Shown here: piece by piece, positions 1-8,133 of the stretch
Layout of the letters: the number at the start of each line of letters is the position of its first letter
Numbering within the stretch: the first letter of the stretch is position 1
Assembly (NCBI GenBank): GCA_016928975.1
Contig: JAFGJR010000064.1
Span: 1 to 11,851 of the forward strand
Direction of reading: 5' to 3'
Length of the DNA: 11,851 nt
Source of the DNA: Sedimentisphaerales bacterium
GTDB taxonomy: Bacteria > Planctomycetota > Phycisphaerae > Sedimentisphaerales > SG8-4
Program-made: the position numbers and the translations under genes
Notes under the pieces: generated by a model
Seen by the model: the letters and a program-made list of their open reading frames with translations, nothing else
What the model was told of the DNA's origin: nothing
Databases searched by the model: none

Positions 1-771
1 GCCGTCCGTGCGGATGATCCAGGTCCGGTCCATGAGCTGCCAGGTCCCTTCGTGGCAGAAGAGCATCTGGTGCGGATCGGTCGGCGAGAACTGTACATGA
101 TTGAGCCAGGCGTGGCTCTGGTTGAACTTCTTCACTTCTCCGCTCTTGAGATCGAGCGTCACCAGCTCCATATCACGATGGGTGTTGGGAGTCCCGAAAC
201 CGGGCCGCTGGCTGCTTCGCGGCGGCGTGCGCCAGTCCTCGGGCGCCGCCGGCGTCGTGGGGGCAGTGGCGTCACGCACGATGCGCGGACCGCCGAATCC
301 TTGGGGGCGCTGCCGGTCGAACGTGCCGCCCACGAGCGTCTCGTCGCAATTGATGTTGGCGATCGCCAGGCCGCGCGGGATATCGACGATCTTCTTGTCC
401 TCCTTGGTGTTTGGATCGACGGCGCAGAGCACCGCACCTTGTTCGCCTCTGGACATGTAGTAGGCCAGACCCGTCTTGCGGCCGACGCAGAGCAGCCAGG
501 TCCGGCCTGCACGGATCTGTTCGACCTCATGGGTTTGCAGGTCCACCGTGTAAAGCCCCGTCGGGGAAGTGAAGACCAGCTTTCGGCCGTCCGGGGTGAA
601 CTCATTCTGATGGAAGTAGGAGCTTTGGCTTCCTGGTTCACGTGACAGCCGGACGACGCGGTGCCCCGTGTTCGGGTCGATCCAATCGCTCGCCGGCTCG
701 CTCTGGGCATTGACGTGGAGGCTCGGAATCGCGAACGTCGCGATCAGGAAGATTCCATTCCAGGTGTGCAT
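1..771 (-). CDS. ogl: Oligogalacturonate lyase (PL22 family), exported, 3' end beyond window
   Basis: 257 codons are visible, read in frame from the ATG at 771 to the window edge, so the C-terminal part is missing. The protein resembles the beta-propeller family PL22 (oligogalacturonate lyase), which splits short unsaturated or saturated oligogalacturonides by beta-elimination late in pectin breakdown. Matching stretches are DWIDPNTGHRVVRLSREPGS (residues 29-48), FTPDGRKLVFTSPTGLYTVD (58-77), LNHVQFSPTDP (223-233) and FCHEGTW (238-244), all typical of the propeller blades. Residues 1-23 look like a signal peptide (hydrophobic IFLIATFAI, cleavage near VNA-Q). That implies export, whereas the enterobacterial Ogl is cytoplasmic. 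Residues 152-199 are a Pro/Arg/Gly-rich low-complexity insert between blades. An AGGA ribosome site lies 9 nt before the ATG, just after a run of nine A. It is probably cotranscribed with the CotH gene 33 bp upstream. The remaining active-site residues lie off the window and cannot be checked. Confidence 0.88.
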   Translation of the reverse strand, partial: MHTWNGIFLIATFAIPSLHVNAQSEPASDWIDPNTGHRVVRLSREPGSQSSYFHQNEFTPDGRKLVFTSPTGLYTVDLQTHEVEQIRAGRTWLLCVGRKTGLAYYMSRGEQGAVLCAVDPNTKEDKKIVDIPRGLAIANINCDETLVGGTFDRQRPQGFGGPRIVRDATAPTTPAAPEDWRTPPRSSQRPGFGTPNTHRDMELVTLDLKSGEVKKFNQSHAWLNHVQFSPTDPHQMLFCHEGTWQLMDRTWIIRTDG

Positions 772-804
772 CGTTGTTCGTCCTTTTTTTTTGATGTCGA
801 GGGT

Positions 805-3800
805 CTATTCTGCATCCTTGAAGCCGGGGGAGCCGCCTGGGTCCGTGCTGGGGCGCCAGACACTCCGTTGACCGAGAGTGTCAGGGTCGGTGGCCGCCGG
901 GTCTCTGAGCGTCAGGGAGAAGCCGTCCCCGTCTGTGACGGCGTACCAGTCGTCCTCAAAACGGAAGCTGTGAATGATTTGGCCGGCGGCATCCTGTAGC
1001 TCGATTCTCTCGCCTGAGTTGCTGAGGTTTCCGTTGTACACGCCGGCGATTGGCAGACCGGGCCCGTACGCGGCCTCAAAGGCAGCGACATCTTCGACGA
1101 CAAGGACATGTTCGGCCGGTGCCAGCTCGACGCTCGGGAACGTGAACTCCACGCCGTTGGTGAACGCGACGAGGTTCAGATTGATGGTCTGGCCGCCGAT
1201 GTTGGTCAGCTCGACGAACTCGGTGTTCGGGTCGAGCGGGTGATACATGATCTCGCTGATCCGCAGGCTCTCGGCCACCGGCCCGACCGCCACGACCGTC
1301 TGCGCCAGCCCGCTCCAGGGGCTGTAGGCGTTGTTGGATACCAGCACGCGGGCCTTGATCCGGCAGCTCTGCGTGATCGGGAATGGCGCCGAGTACTGAT
1401 GAATGTCGCCGGAATCGTTGCTGTCGACGATGGATGTGCTGCGGCCGGCGACCAACTCGGCACTGAAAAGCAGGTCCGAGCTTGTCGTCGATGAGTTCAG
1501 GCCGTGAATGGCGAGCATGTTCTGGCCTTCTCGCAGGAGGCCCACCTGAGCGGAGACATCGAAATCCTCGAAGATGACCGCAGCCCCATCGTCGTGATTG
1601 CTGCTCGCGGCGGAATTCCACGCCGGTGTGCCGTTGAACAGCGCCCGCTGAATCTCGACATCGTTGAGGTAGGCGATGAATCCGTCGTCGTAGCGCATCC
1701 GCAGGGTCATGAAGTTGAACGTGCCGGGTTCCGCCGGGACGGTGAACGGGATGCGGATATAGCAGCTCGTATTGCGGTTGTACATCTGGTCGCCCAGGTC
1801 GATGCCGAAGTATTGCTGATAGCCACTCTGCCGTTCGTAGCCGACGCCGCCGGTCCCGCTGATCCAGGCGGAGTCATCGAAGGCGGAGCCGCCTCGCCAG
1901 GCGTCGTCGATGGGCGCGGCGGGCACGATCGCTCGCTTGGGCGCGTCCTCGGCGACGAGCGTGGTGGACTCGCGGGTGATCGTGACGGTGCTGGACGGAC
2001 GTGGGTCGGAGCCGTCGAGCGTGTAGAAGAGTGTTCCGCTCGGATAGGAGCTGGCCAGACTCACGACCGCGCCGACCGGGACGTGTCCGCCGGCGGGCAG
2101 AATCTGCGGCGGCGTGACGAACTGACCATCGACCCATGTGCATCGCGTTTCGAGCCACTGCTTGAGATGGTCGATCTCGCCCTGAAAGCTGCCGAATCGC
2201 GGACCCTGGCCGGGCCACTTCTGCTGATTGCGGACCTGCGCCTCGCGGATCTCATTGGCCATCGCATCGATCGTGGCGTTGAGATTGGCGGTGCTGAACG
2301 CGCCCTCGCGCAGTGCGTACCATCGGTCGATGTACTTCTGCCAGAAATTGGCGTCTTCAAAGAGCCGGTTCCACCAGACGTACCTGTGGTAGTCGGTTCC
2401 GTCCCCGGTGCCGTGCCAGCTCTGGGCGTTGTTGTCACGGCCGTCGGTGGAATCCAGCGCGCGGTCGAAGTCCCAGACCGGTCCGATCCCGAGCCGGCCG
2501 CCGCGGGGTTTGTAGAAGTACGTGCTCAGCCGGAGCGCATCCACGTTCATCGCGAGCATGTTGAGCAGGTTGTGATCGATGAAGCAGTCCACGTCGATGT
2601 ACCTGGCGTAGCCGTCCCGGGGGTCGGCGAAGTTGGGACCGTAGAGAGCATCCTCGAACGTGTCCAGATAGCCCTTGATCCAGTTGGACTGGGCGGTCGT
2701 GATCTCCACCTCCTTTGGATCCACGTAACAGAATATCCCGTCTCCGTAGGTGGGATTGCCTCGAGCGGTGCGAAAGCCTCTGTCCCCCGGATCGACCTGA
2801 TCGTTCTTGAGCATGTATCCGCCGCTGATCCTGGGTTCGGTGCTGTCCCACGGATCGAGCTTCTCGACGTTGACGCGCTCCGGGCCCCGTTTGATCTTCT
2901 CCATGAAGATATAGAGACCGACGTAGTCACTGGCCGAAACGGTGTCGTTGTCCACATTGACGTACATTTCGACAAACCGCGTTCGGACCCCGTATCGGCC
3001 CATCTGGTTGCTCAGGTCATAGACGAAGGCGTTGTTGATCAGGGCTCGGTCGTAGGTGTAGGGAGCGTACAGGACCCAGTCGGAGTCGGCCGGCATGCCG
3101 AGAATGGCGGCGTCCTTGTCCCGGTTGTTCTCGTCCCACACCTCCATCGCGTATTGGGGCTTGGCTTGTGACCCGGTGCTCCTGCCTCGTTTCTTGACCC
3201 CAGCACGCCCAGCGAAATCCGGCGGATCGGAGATCTTCGCGCGGCCCTGCTCGCCCGTGTCGATGACGACGGAAGAAGCGCGTGAAAAGGTGGTGCTGAT
3301 GCCCTGGCGGCTCGTGTCGACGATGACAATCGGCAGGTTGGAGCTGAAGTTCAGGACATCATTGGCCAGGGCTATGTACGTGCGGCTGACCACGGCGCTG
3401 GGGGCCTTGCCGGGCTCGTAGGCGCGTGCGAGCACCTCCCTCGTGCCGGCGATAGGGATCGGGCCGTCGTACATGGGCCACGCCGTCGTGGGGATCTGGC
3501 CATCCAGACTCCAATGGATCTCGGCCTGGGGATTTGGCGAGATCAGCTCGAGAAGGAAATAGCCGTAGAAAGTGCCCGCCGCGCGTGAGAAGACCGGCTC
3601 ATCGGATACACTCGGGTACCCGGGGCTGTTGGCCCGGCCCGGGGATTGCGCGGTGAAGTACTGCTCCTGGTCGCCGTAGAGGCCGTAGGAGAGGTCGTCT
3701 CGCTGCGGAGGAAAGCCGTAGGCGTCGCGCCCGCCCGCATATGAGGCATACTCATGGGCGATCTGCGGGCCCGGGGCAACCAGAGCCAGATACTCACCCT

Positions 3801-4695
3801 CCGCATCCAGAGTGAAATTCGTGTGGTAGTATCCCCTCTGGTCCCGGTACGGCCAGTTCTCCGGGTGATCTTCCTGTTCAATCCCGGAGGCGAAAACGAC
3901 CAGGAAGGCGCCTGCCGGAATCTGGATGGCCGGCATCGCCCATTTCGTCAGGTTGTCGATGTCGTCCGTCAGGTGCCAGCCGCTGAGATTGGCCGGCTTC
4001 GCTCCCAGGTTGTGGATCTCGATCCAGTCCGGGTACACGGCCTTTCCTTCAACGGTCGTGGAGAAGCCGGCTTCATTCAGGGCCTGGAACTCGCTGATCA
4101 CCAGCAACGCGTCCTCGGATCCCGTGCCGGGCTCGCCGGGATTCCCGTCGGGAGGCGGCACGGCGGCCACGCTACCCAGAAACTCCACCTCCGCGATCTG
4201 CATGCTGTTGGCGCTGGCGGCGTCCCGCACGCGAGGGAACAAGAGCTGATAATGCGAATAGGCTTGCGTGTTCGCGAAGGTAATCGGGGTCGTGGTCTTC
4301 GTCAGGCGCGGCCAGCTTGTCGCCCCGGCAAAACCCTCGATCTCGCCACTGACAATCGCGGTGTAGGGTCCATCGACACTCATGTTGGAGCCGGCCAGCT
4401 CGAAGGCGATCGGGTCCCGCTCCGGCGCATCATTGGCGGTAGTGAACGTCAGGCCGGTGACGACGGTGGGTCCGATGGACGGAGTCACCTGGAAACCGGC
4501 AGGCTGGGATGCGCCTTTGAAATGCAGGAACTTCGTATTGGTGCCGTCGTCGATCGCAAGGGGAGGGGCCTCATTGCCGGGCCAGTCGCCGTCATTCGGG
4601 ACCCCCTGCACGAAATCCACCGGGGAAGTGATATCTATCTGTGTGGCCGCTTGCCCCACCCACAGAACCGCTGTCAACAACAATGATCCAAGCAC
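805..4695 (-). CDS. Large secreted CotH-kinase / lamin-tail / chitobiase-C multidomain protein
   Basis: The 1296 residues form a mosaic of exported domains. Residues 20-175 look like a discoidin (F5/8 type C)-type beta-sandwich ending IAEVEFLG. Residues 195-320 are a lamin-tail domain (VISEFQALN, DWIEIHNLG, LSGWHLTDD). Residues 385-440 are a chitobiase/HexA C-terminal-like module (IHWSLDGQIPT). Residues 450-800 are the CotH kinase-like domain, with KKRGRST at 501-507, YDRALINNAFVYDLSNQMG at 548-566, GLYIFMEKI at 593-601, GGYMLKNDQ at 625-633 and GPVWDFDRAL at 738-747. A second chitobiase-C-like module (YTLDGSDPR, 891-899) seems interrupted by a jelly-roll-like insert (~925-1085). A second lamin-tail domain follows (1144-1262). 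No PEP-CTERM or membrane anchor is seen at the C-terminus. CotH proteins phosphorylate secreted proteins in Bacillus; the substrate here is unknown. The start taken is the GTG at 4695, giving a short signal peptide without basic residues. An ATG at 4702 in another frame is discussed in the findings. Confidence 0.88.
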   Translation of the reverse strand: MLGSLLLTAVLWVGQAATQIDITSPVDFVQGVPNDGDWPGNEAPPLAIDDGTNTKFLHFKGASQPAGFQVTPSIGPTVVTGLTFTTANDAPERDPIAFELAGSNMSVDGPYTAIVSGEIEGFAGATSWPRLTKTTTPITFANTQAYSHYQLLFPRVRDAASANSMQIAEVEFLGSVAAVPPPDGNPGEPGTGSEDALLVISEFQALNEAGFSTTVEGKAVYPDWIEIHNLGAKPANLSGWHLTDDIDNLTKWAMPAIQIPAGAFLVVFASGIEQEDHPENWPYRDQRGYYHTNFTLDAEGEYLALVAPGPQIAHEYASYAGGRDAYGFPPQRDDLSYGLYGDQEQYFTAQSPGRANSPGYPSVSDEPVFSRAAGTFYGYFLLELISPNPQAEIHWSLDGQIPTTAWPMYDGPIPIAGTREVLARAYEPGKAPSAVVSRTYIALANDVLNFSSNLPIVIVDTSRQGISTTFSRASSVVIDTGEQGRAKISDPPDFAGRAGVKKRGRSTGSQAKPQYAMEVWDENNRDKDAAILGMPADSDWVLYAPYTYDRALINNAFVYDLSNQMGRYGVRTRFVEMYVNVDNDTVSASDYVGLYIFMEKIKRGPERVNVEKLDPWDSTEPRISGGYMLKNDQVDPGDRGFRTARGNPTYGDGIFCYVDPKEVEITTAQSNWIKGYLDTFEDALYGPNFADPRDGYARYIDVDCFIDHNLLNMLAMNVDALRLSTYFYKPRGGRLGIGPVWDFDRALDSTDGRDNNAQSWHGTGDGTDYHRYVWWNRLFEDANFWQKYIDRWYALREGAFSTANLNATIDAMANEIREAQVRNQQKWPGQGPRFGSFQGEIDHLKQWLETRCTWVDGQFVTPPQILPAGGHVPVGAVVSLASSYPSGTLFYTLDGSDPRPSSTVTITRESTTLVAEDAPKRAIVPAAPIDDAWRGGSAFDDSAWISGTGGVGYERQSGYQQYFGIDLGDQMYNRNTSCYIRIPFTVPAEPGTFNFMTLRMRYDDGFIAYLNDVEIQRALFNGTPAWNSAASSNHDDGAAVIFEDFDVSAQVGLLREGQNMLAIHGLNSSTTSSDLLFSAELVAGRSTSIVDSNDSGDIHQYSAPFPITQSCRIKARVLVSNNAYSPWSGLAQTVVAVGPVAESLRISEIMYHPLDPNTEFVELTNIGGQTINLNLVAFTNGVEFTFPSVELAPAEHVLVVEDVAAFEAAYGPGLPIAGVYNGNLSNSGERIELQDAAGQIIHSFRFEDDWYAVTDGDGFSLTLRDPAATDPDTLGQRSVWRPSTDPGGSPGFKDAE

Positions 4696-4790
4696 TCTTC
4701 ATCCGTCCTCTCTGAGGGTCACCACTGGCGCAGACGGCCCATCCGCCGGCCTGCACATTCCGCAATCGGCGGAGAAGGCCCACTGTCATC

Positions 4791-4819
4791 ATTATAACTG
4801 TCACGCCCCCTCAGGTCAA
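4791..4819 (-). promoter_or_regulatory. Sigma70-type promoter of the CotH-OGL operon
   Basis: On the minus strand a -35 box TTGACC (4819-4814) is followed after exactly 17 nt by a perfect -10 box TATAAT (4796-4791). Transcription would begin near 4784, leaving a leader of about 80-90 nt before the CotH protein start. This is the best-matching promoter in the window with ideal spacing, and it faces the only minus-strand gene nearby. Confidence 0.75.
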
Positions 4820-4937
4820 CACGCCGCCCACCCGTTGTCACAGGAGATCACACGACACAACGCCCCCCGCGCATGCAACCCGTAGCGGTCTGGCCATACC
4901 CCCAGCATAGTCACTCCGCAGATCAGGAGCATGCCAG

Positions 4938-4950
4938 ACTAATCAAGCTC
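4938..4950 (-). repeat. 13-nt inverted repeat, left arm
   Basis: ACTAATCAAGCTC on the plus strand is the exact reverse complement of GAGCTTGATTAGT at 11042-11054. The sequence continues in CGACCCCTGA, so its minus-strand reading is GGGGTCGGAGCTTGATTAGT. That resembles, from memory, the GGGTCGGA...TTGATT motif common in dispersed repeats of environmental bacteria. It may be a relic end of a mobile or REP-type element. Confidence 0.4.
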
Positions 4951-5151
4951 CGACCCCTGACTGACCCATGCCGATTTCCAGACCGGTACACCTGTGCCCA
5001 AATGGGCGGGGGAGCAGAAATGTTTGGGAATAGGACTCGACCTATCTGGTAGAGTCCCTCGTGGATCGTCGTGGAACGCTGTGGTTCCTGGCAGGCGACT
5101 ACAGCACATCTCCACCCAGGGGGCGAAACCTTTTGAGGAAGGAGTACGGAA

Positions 5152-6867
5152 ATGGGTACCCTAACCACTCATCTGCGGGCTCTGCCGCTTTCGTTTTTGG
5201 GAGCCATGGTTGTGTGGGCAATGGCGGCCGAGGCGCGGGCCGCCGTGACCGAAGACCAGATGGACCACCTGGTGGCGCAAACGGTTAAGGCCGACTGCCC
5301 CGGCTGCGCCGTCCTGGTGATCGACGACGGCAAAATCGTGTTTCGGCGTGCCTATGGGGTCGCCAACGTGGACACCGGCGCTCCCATCACCACCGCCACG
5401 GCCTTCATGATCGAGTCCGTCACCAAGCAATTCACGGCGGCGTGCATTGCCCTGCTCGTGGAGAAAGGCCAAATCGCGCTGGACGACGACATCCGCAAGT
5501 ACGTGCCGGAGATGCCGCAGTGTGAGTGGCCGATCAAGATACGACATCTGATTCACCACACCAGCGGCATCCGCGATTTCACGCGGCTGGCCGTCCTGAA
5601 AGGGGTCCACCTGGAGGCAGCCTGCTCGGAGCGGGAGCTTCTGCAACTGATTGCGCGGCAGAAGCAACTGTGCTTCCCTCCGGGCCAGACGCATCATTAC
5701 TGCAATTCCGGGTACTTTCTGCTGGGCCTCATCGTCAAACGGGTGACGGGCCTGTCCGTCGGCGCGTATGCCGAGCGCGAGATCTTCGCCCCGCTCGGCA
5801 TGACCCACACCGCGTACCACTACGATCCCGCGCGCACCGGCGAGAACCTGGCGGTCCCCCATGTTTCCGACGGCGCGGGGAAGTACCGCCGCTGGGACCT
5901 CGTGCGGGACACCAACGATTTCGGCTTTGGAGGCATCTACACGACCGTCGAGGACCTGTATCGATGGGACCAGAGCTTCTTCCAGAACAAGATCGGCGGC
6001 GCGGATTTCCATACCCTCATGCTGACCCGCGGCACGACCAACAGCGGCCAAACGCTCGACTACGCGTTTGGCCTGAGAGTCTGCGACCACAAGGGGTTGG
6101 CGACGGTGAGCCATGGGGGCGGGTCGCCGGGCTACAATGCCTTCATCCTGCGTTTCCCGGAGCGGAAGTTCAGCGTGATCTGCCTGGCCAACTATCCGAC
6201 GAACACGGGCCGGCTCTGCTACGAGATGGCGGACCTATACCTGAATCTTCCACAGGACAAGACCGAAGCGGCGCACGAGCCGGACCCCCCGGTGGCGGAC
6301 GTCGACCCGGCCGTATACGCCCGCTACGAAGGGGTCTACCGGATGCATGACGTGATCACGTTCATCATCTCCACCAGCGACAAGCGGTTGTTCCTCCAGC
6401 AGATCGGCGCCCCGCCCGTCGAGATGTTTCCGAAATCCGCGACGGTGTACTTCCTGAAACACTTCAATCTGGAGGTATCGTTCTCGACGGACGAAAGCGG
6501 AACCGCCTCCGAAATCGTTCTGCGTCAGAACGGGAATCAGGGTTCCGCTCGTCGCTTGGACCGGCGGCCGCTGCGCGCCGATCAGCTTCCGGAATACGAA
6601 GGCCGATACTACAGCGATGAGTTGGACGTAACCTACGGCGTGCACGTGAAAGGCGACCAGTTGTGCCTCCAGGCGCCGCGGCTGCCCGACATCTTCCAAA
6701 TCAATTTCCGCGATCCCGACGGGGAGAACGGCTTGAAACACATCGTGGGCGACGAGTTCATGAGGCCTTACGGCACAATTGAGTTCGCTCGTGATGACAG
6801 CGGGAAGGTCACAGGATTCAGCGTCAATGCAGGCGATCTGAGAGATCTGGGATTCCGCAGGCTATAG
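5152..6867 (+). CDS. Exported serine hydrolase, beta-lactamase / class C family
   Basis: 571 residues. The three hallmarks of the penicillin-binding/beta-lactamase class C fold (Pfam PF00144) are present. They are Ser-x-x-Lys as S89-V-T-K92 in FMIESVTKQFT, Tyr-x-Asn as Y183-C-N185 in HHYCNSGYFLLG, and H321-G-G in the place of KTG (VSHGGGSPGY). The flanking LIHHTSGIRDF (133-143) and FGFGGIYTTVEDLYRW (257-272) are also typical. An N-terminal signal peptide (hydrophobic 11-25, cleavage near ARA-A, 30) places it outside the cytoplasm. Two C-terminal beta modules follow (about 386-470 and 480-571, each opening YEGxY), resembling the DUF3471-type tails of esterase/peptidase members. Members include D-alanyl peptidases, esterases and amidases, so the substrate is unknown. 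AAGGAG at 5139-5144 sits 7 nt before the ATG and fixes the start. It leads a probable operon with the alpha/beta hydrolase 86 bp downstream. Confidence 0.92.
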   Translation: MGTLTTHLRALPLSFLGAMVVWAMAAEARAAVTEDQMDHLVAQTVKADCPGCAVLVIDDGKIVFRRAYGVANVDTGAPITTATAFMIESVTKQFTAACIALLVEKGQIALDDDIRKYVPEMPQCEWPIKIRHLIHHTSGIRDFTRLAVLKGVHLEAACSERELLQLIARQKQLCFPPGQTHHYCNSGYFLLGLIVKRVTGLSVGAYAEREIFAPLGMTHTAYHYDPARTGENLAVPHVSDGAGKYRRWDLVRDTNDFGFGGIYTTVEDLYRWDQSFFQNKIGGADFHTLMLTRGTTNSGQTLDYAFGLRVCDHKGLATVSHGGGSPGYNAFILRFPERKFSVICLANYPTNTGRLCYEMADLYLNLPQDKTEAAHEPDPPVADVDPAVYARYEGVYRMHDVITFIISTSDKRLFLQQIGAPPVEMFPKSATVYFLKHFNLEVSFSTDESGTASEIVLRQNGNQGSARRLDRRPLRADQLPEYEGRYYSDELDVTYGVHVKGDQLCLQAPRLPDIFQINFRDPDGENGLKHIVGDEFMRPYGTIEFARDDSGKVTGFSVNAGDLRDLGFRRL

Positions 6868-6953
6868 CGGAGTCGTTCGCCGGGATCAGGCGGCATCGGC
6901 AGGATGTAATCGTGTACGTCAAGGTCAAGACCAGTACCGGAGAGGTGCTCATC

Positions 6954-7835
6954 ATGAAGAATCTCACTTTGTTGACGCTGGGGGCAATCCTGGTCCTTGG
7001 AGCCGTGGCGCACGCAGCAGGGGAAAAGGTGGTCAGCCTGTATGACGGGCTTGCACCCGGATCGGAAGACTGGAAGCACACCGAGCAGCAAGTCAAAACC
7101 GCCCCAGGGACGCCGCGAATGATCTTCAACGTGGCCAAGCCAACGCTGACGGTCTTTGAGCCCCAGGCAGGGGCCGCCAACGGCACGGCCGTGGTGATTT
7201 GCCCTGGAGGCGCCTTCTGCATGCTCGCCATCGATCACGAGGGATATGATGTGGCGCGCTATCTGACTACCAAGGGAGTGACGTGTTTTGTCCTGAAATA
7301 CCGGCTCCTGCAATGCGAGACCGAGAACCCAATGCGCGAAGCGGGGTCGGGCGGCAACTTCGTGGAGAAGGTCGCTCCCATCATCAAACTGGCGCTGGCC
7401 GATGCGTTGGCCGCGATGGCGCACGTCCGTACCCACGCCAAGGACTATGGAGTCGACCCGGACCGGATCGGCATCATGGGCTTTTCAGCCGGCGGCGCGG
7501 TAGCCGCCTCGGTGGCTTACAACTACACGGCCCAGACTCGGCCCGCTTTCGTCGCTTTCGTATACGGAGCTCACGACTTGGCGATCAAGGGCGACGGGGT
7601 TCGTGGCGATGCACCGCCTTTGTTCGTGGCGGCCGCGACCGACGATCAGTTCGGCGTCGCGCCCCAGAGCGTGGCGATCTACCAGGCCTGGGTGGCCGCC
7701 AAGAAACCCGCTGAGCTGCACCTGTATGCGAAAGGCGGACACGGTTTTGGCATGAATAAGCAGAATCTCCCCTGCGACACGTGGGCCGACCGGTTCGCCG
7801 ATTGCCTCCAAATGCAGGGTCTGTTGAAAAAATAA
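6954..7835 (+). CDS. Exported alpha/beta hydrolase (esterase/acetyl-xylan-esterase-like)
   Basis: 293 residues from the ATG at 6954. That start is preferred over an upstream in-frame ATG at 6912, because GGAGAGG (6939-6945) lies 8 nt before it and a clean signal peptide begins there (MKNLTLLTLG, cleavage near AHA, 19-21). The fold signature is clear: an oxyanion-region CPGGAF (83-88) with DHEGYDVARYL (94-104), nucleophile elbow G-F-S178-A-G-G, a candidate acid at D230/D231 in TDDQFG, and base H263 in KGGHGFGM. This layout fits the BD-FAE/dienelactone-hydrolase-like group, in which many planctomycete members are annotated as carbohydrate esterases or lipases. Here it is a secreted small-ester hydrolase of unknown substrate. 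It is probably cotranscribed with the serine hydrolase upstream. A possible role deacylating plant or algal polysaccharide fragments is inferred only from the neighbouring oligogalacturonate lyase. Confidence 0.9.
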   Translation: MKNLTLLTLGAILVLGAVAHAAGEKVVSLYDGLAPGSEDWKHTEQQVKTAPGTPRMIFNVAKPTLTVFEPQAGAANGTAVVICPGGAFCMLAIDHEGYDVARYLTTKGVTCFVLKYRLLQCETENPMREAGSGGNFVEKVAPIIKLALADALAAMAHVRTHAKDYGVDPDRIGIMGFSAGGAVAASVAYNYTAQTRPAFVAFVYGAHDLAIKGDGVRGDAPPLFVAAATDDQFGVAPQSVAIYQAWVAAKKPAELHLYAKGGHGFGMNKQNLPCDTWADRFADCLQMQGLLKK

Positions 7836-8133
7836 TCCCGTGTGGTTCCAGTTGTGCCTGTCAACCGGCGACGATAAGAACGGGGGGCATCGAAAACAAG
7901 AGGCGTACACGACGATCTGCGGGATCATGTGCCGGACTCCGCTCCAGGGGACTGAGGCCATAGGACCTCGTTAAGGTGAATGGAGTCGGTTCGTATGTAG
8001 TTTGCCGGTGCCCCGGAAGGGTGACGCCGAATAGATGCTTGGGATTCCCGCGAAAGGACCCCGCGACCGCCCCTTGGGCAGGCTCAGGACAGGCTTGACA
8101 ACGCCTTGCTCATAGATGTCCCCGGAATTCCCC
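7836..8133. other. Non-coding stretch downstream of the alpha/beta hydrolase
   Basis: No gene with a ribosome site was found. A weak stem CCAGTTG/CAACCGG (7848-7854 with 7862-7868, one mismatch) follows the alpha/beta hydrolase stop but has no T tract, so it is at best a poor terminator. The right half carries a dispersed repeat (8071-8100) and the start of a 37-nt repeat (8105-8141). This marks a change from operon-like to repeat-rich sequence. Confidence 0.5.
8071..8100 (-). repeat. Dispersed repeat of the TCCTGAGC(C/T)TG type
   Basis: The minus strand reads CCTGTCCTGAGCCTGCCCAA then GGG, and in one frame encodes PVLSLPKG. From memory this matches a very widespread intergenic repeat of environmental bacteria, whose translated forms read LSLSKG or FDKLRTG in spurious ORFs. 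It lies 4 nt from the next repeat (8105-8141). The assignment rests on recollection, not on a search. Confidence 0.55.

Larger units (their letters stand above)
4703..5151. other. Divergent intergenic region with two inverted repeats
   Basis: About 450 bp lie between the divergent CotH-OGL and hydrolase units, and no convincing gene is seen. It holds the minus-strand promoter at 4791-4819 and one arm of a distant inverted repeat (4938-4950). It also has a short palindrome GCCCA-AA-TGGGC (4996-5007). A larger inverted repeat lies at 5033-5057: GGACTC/GAGTCC outer arms and ACC/GGT inner arms around a TATCT loop, with one G-A mismatch between. The last lies about 95 bp before the serine hydrolase ATG, so it could be an operator or a leader stem-loop for the plus-strand operon. 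No clear plus-strand -35/-10 pair with good spacing was found. Confidence 0.5.

Noticed and set aside
1504..3171. Long plus-strand open frame of 555 codons
   Set aside because: It lies opposite the CotH gene, has no ribosome site or recognisable domain, and is explained by high GC third positions of the real gene.
3754..4686. Plus-strand open frame of 310 codons
   Set aside because: Antisense shadow of the discoidin-like and lamin-tail part of the CotH protein; no family resemblance.
5161..6114. Minus-strand open frame of 317 codons
   Set aside because: Antisense shadow of the serine hydrolase, whose catalytic motifs prove the plus-strand reading.
7848..7868. Hairpin after the alpha/beta hydrolase as an intrinsic terminator
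   Set aside because: The stem is only seven pairs with a mismatch and there is no T tract.
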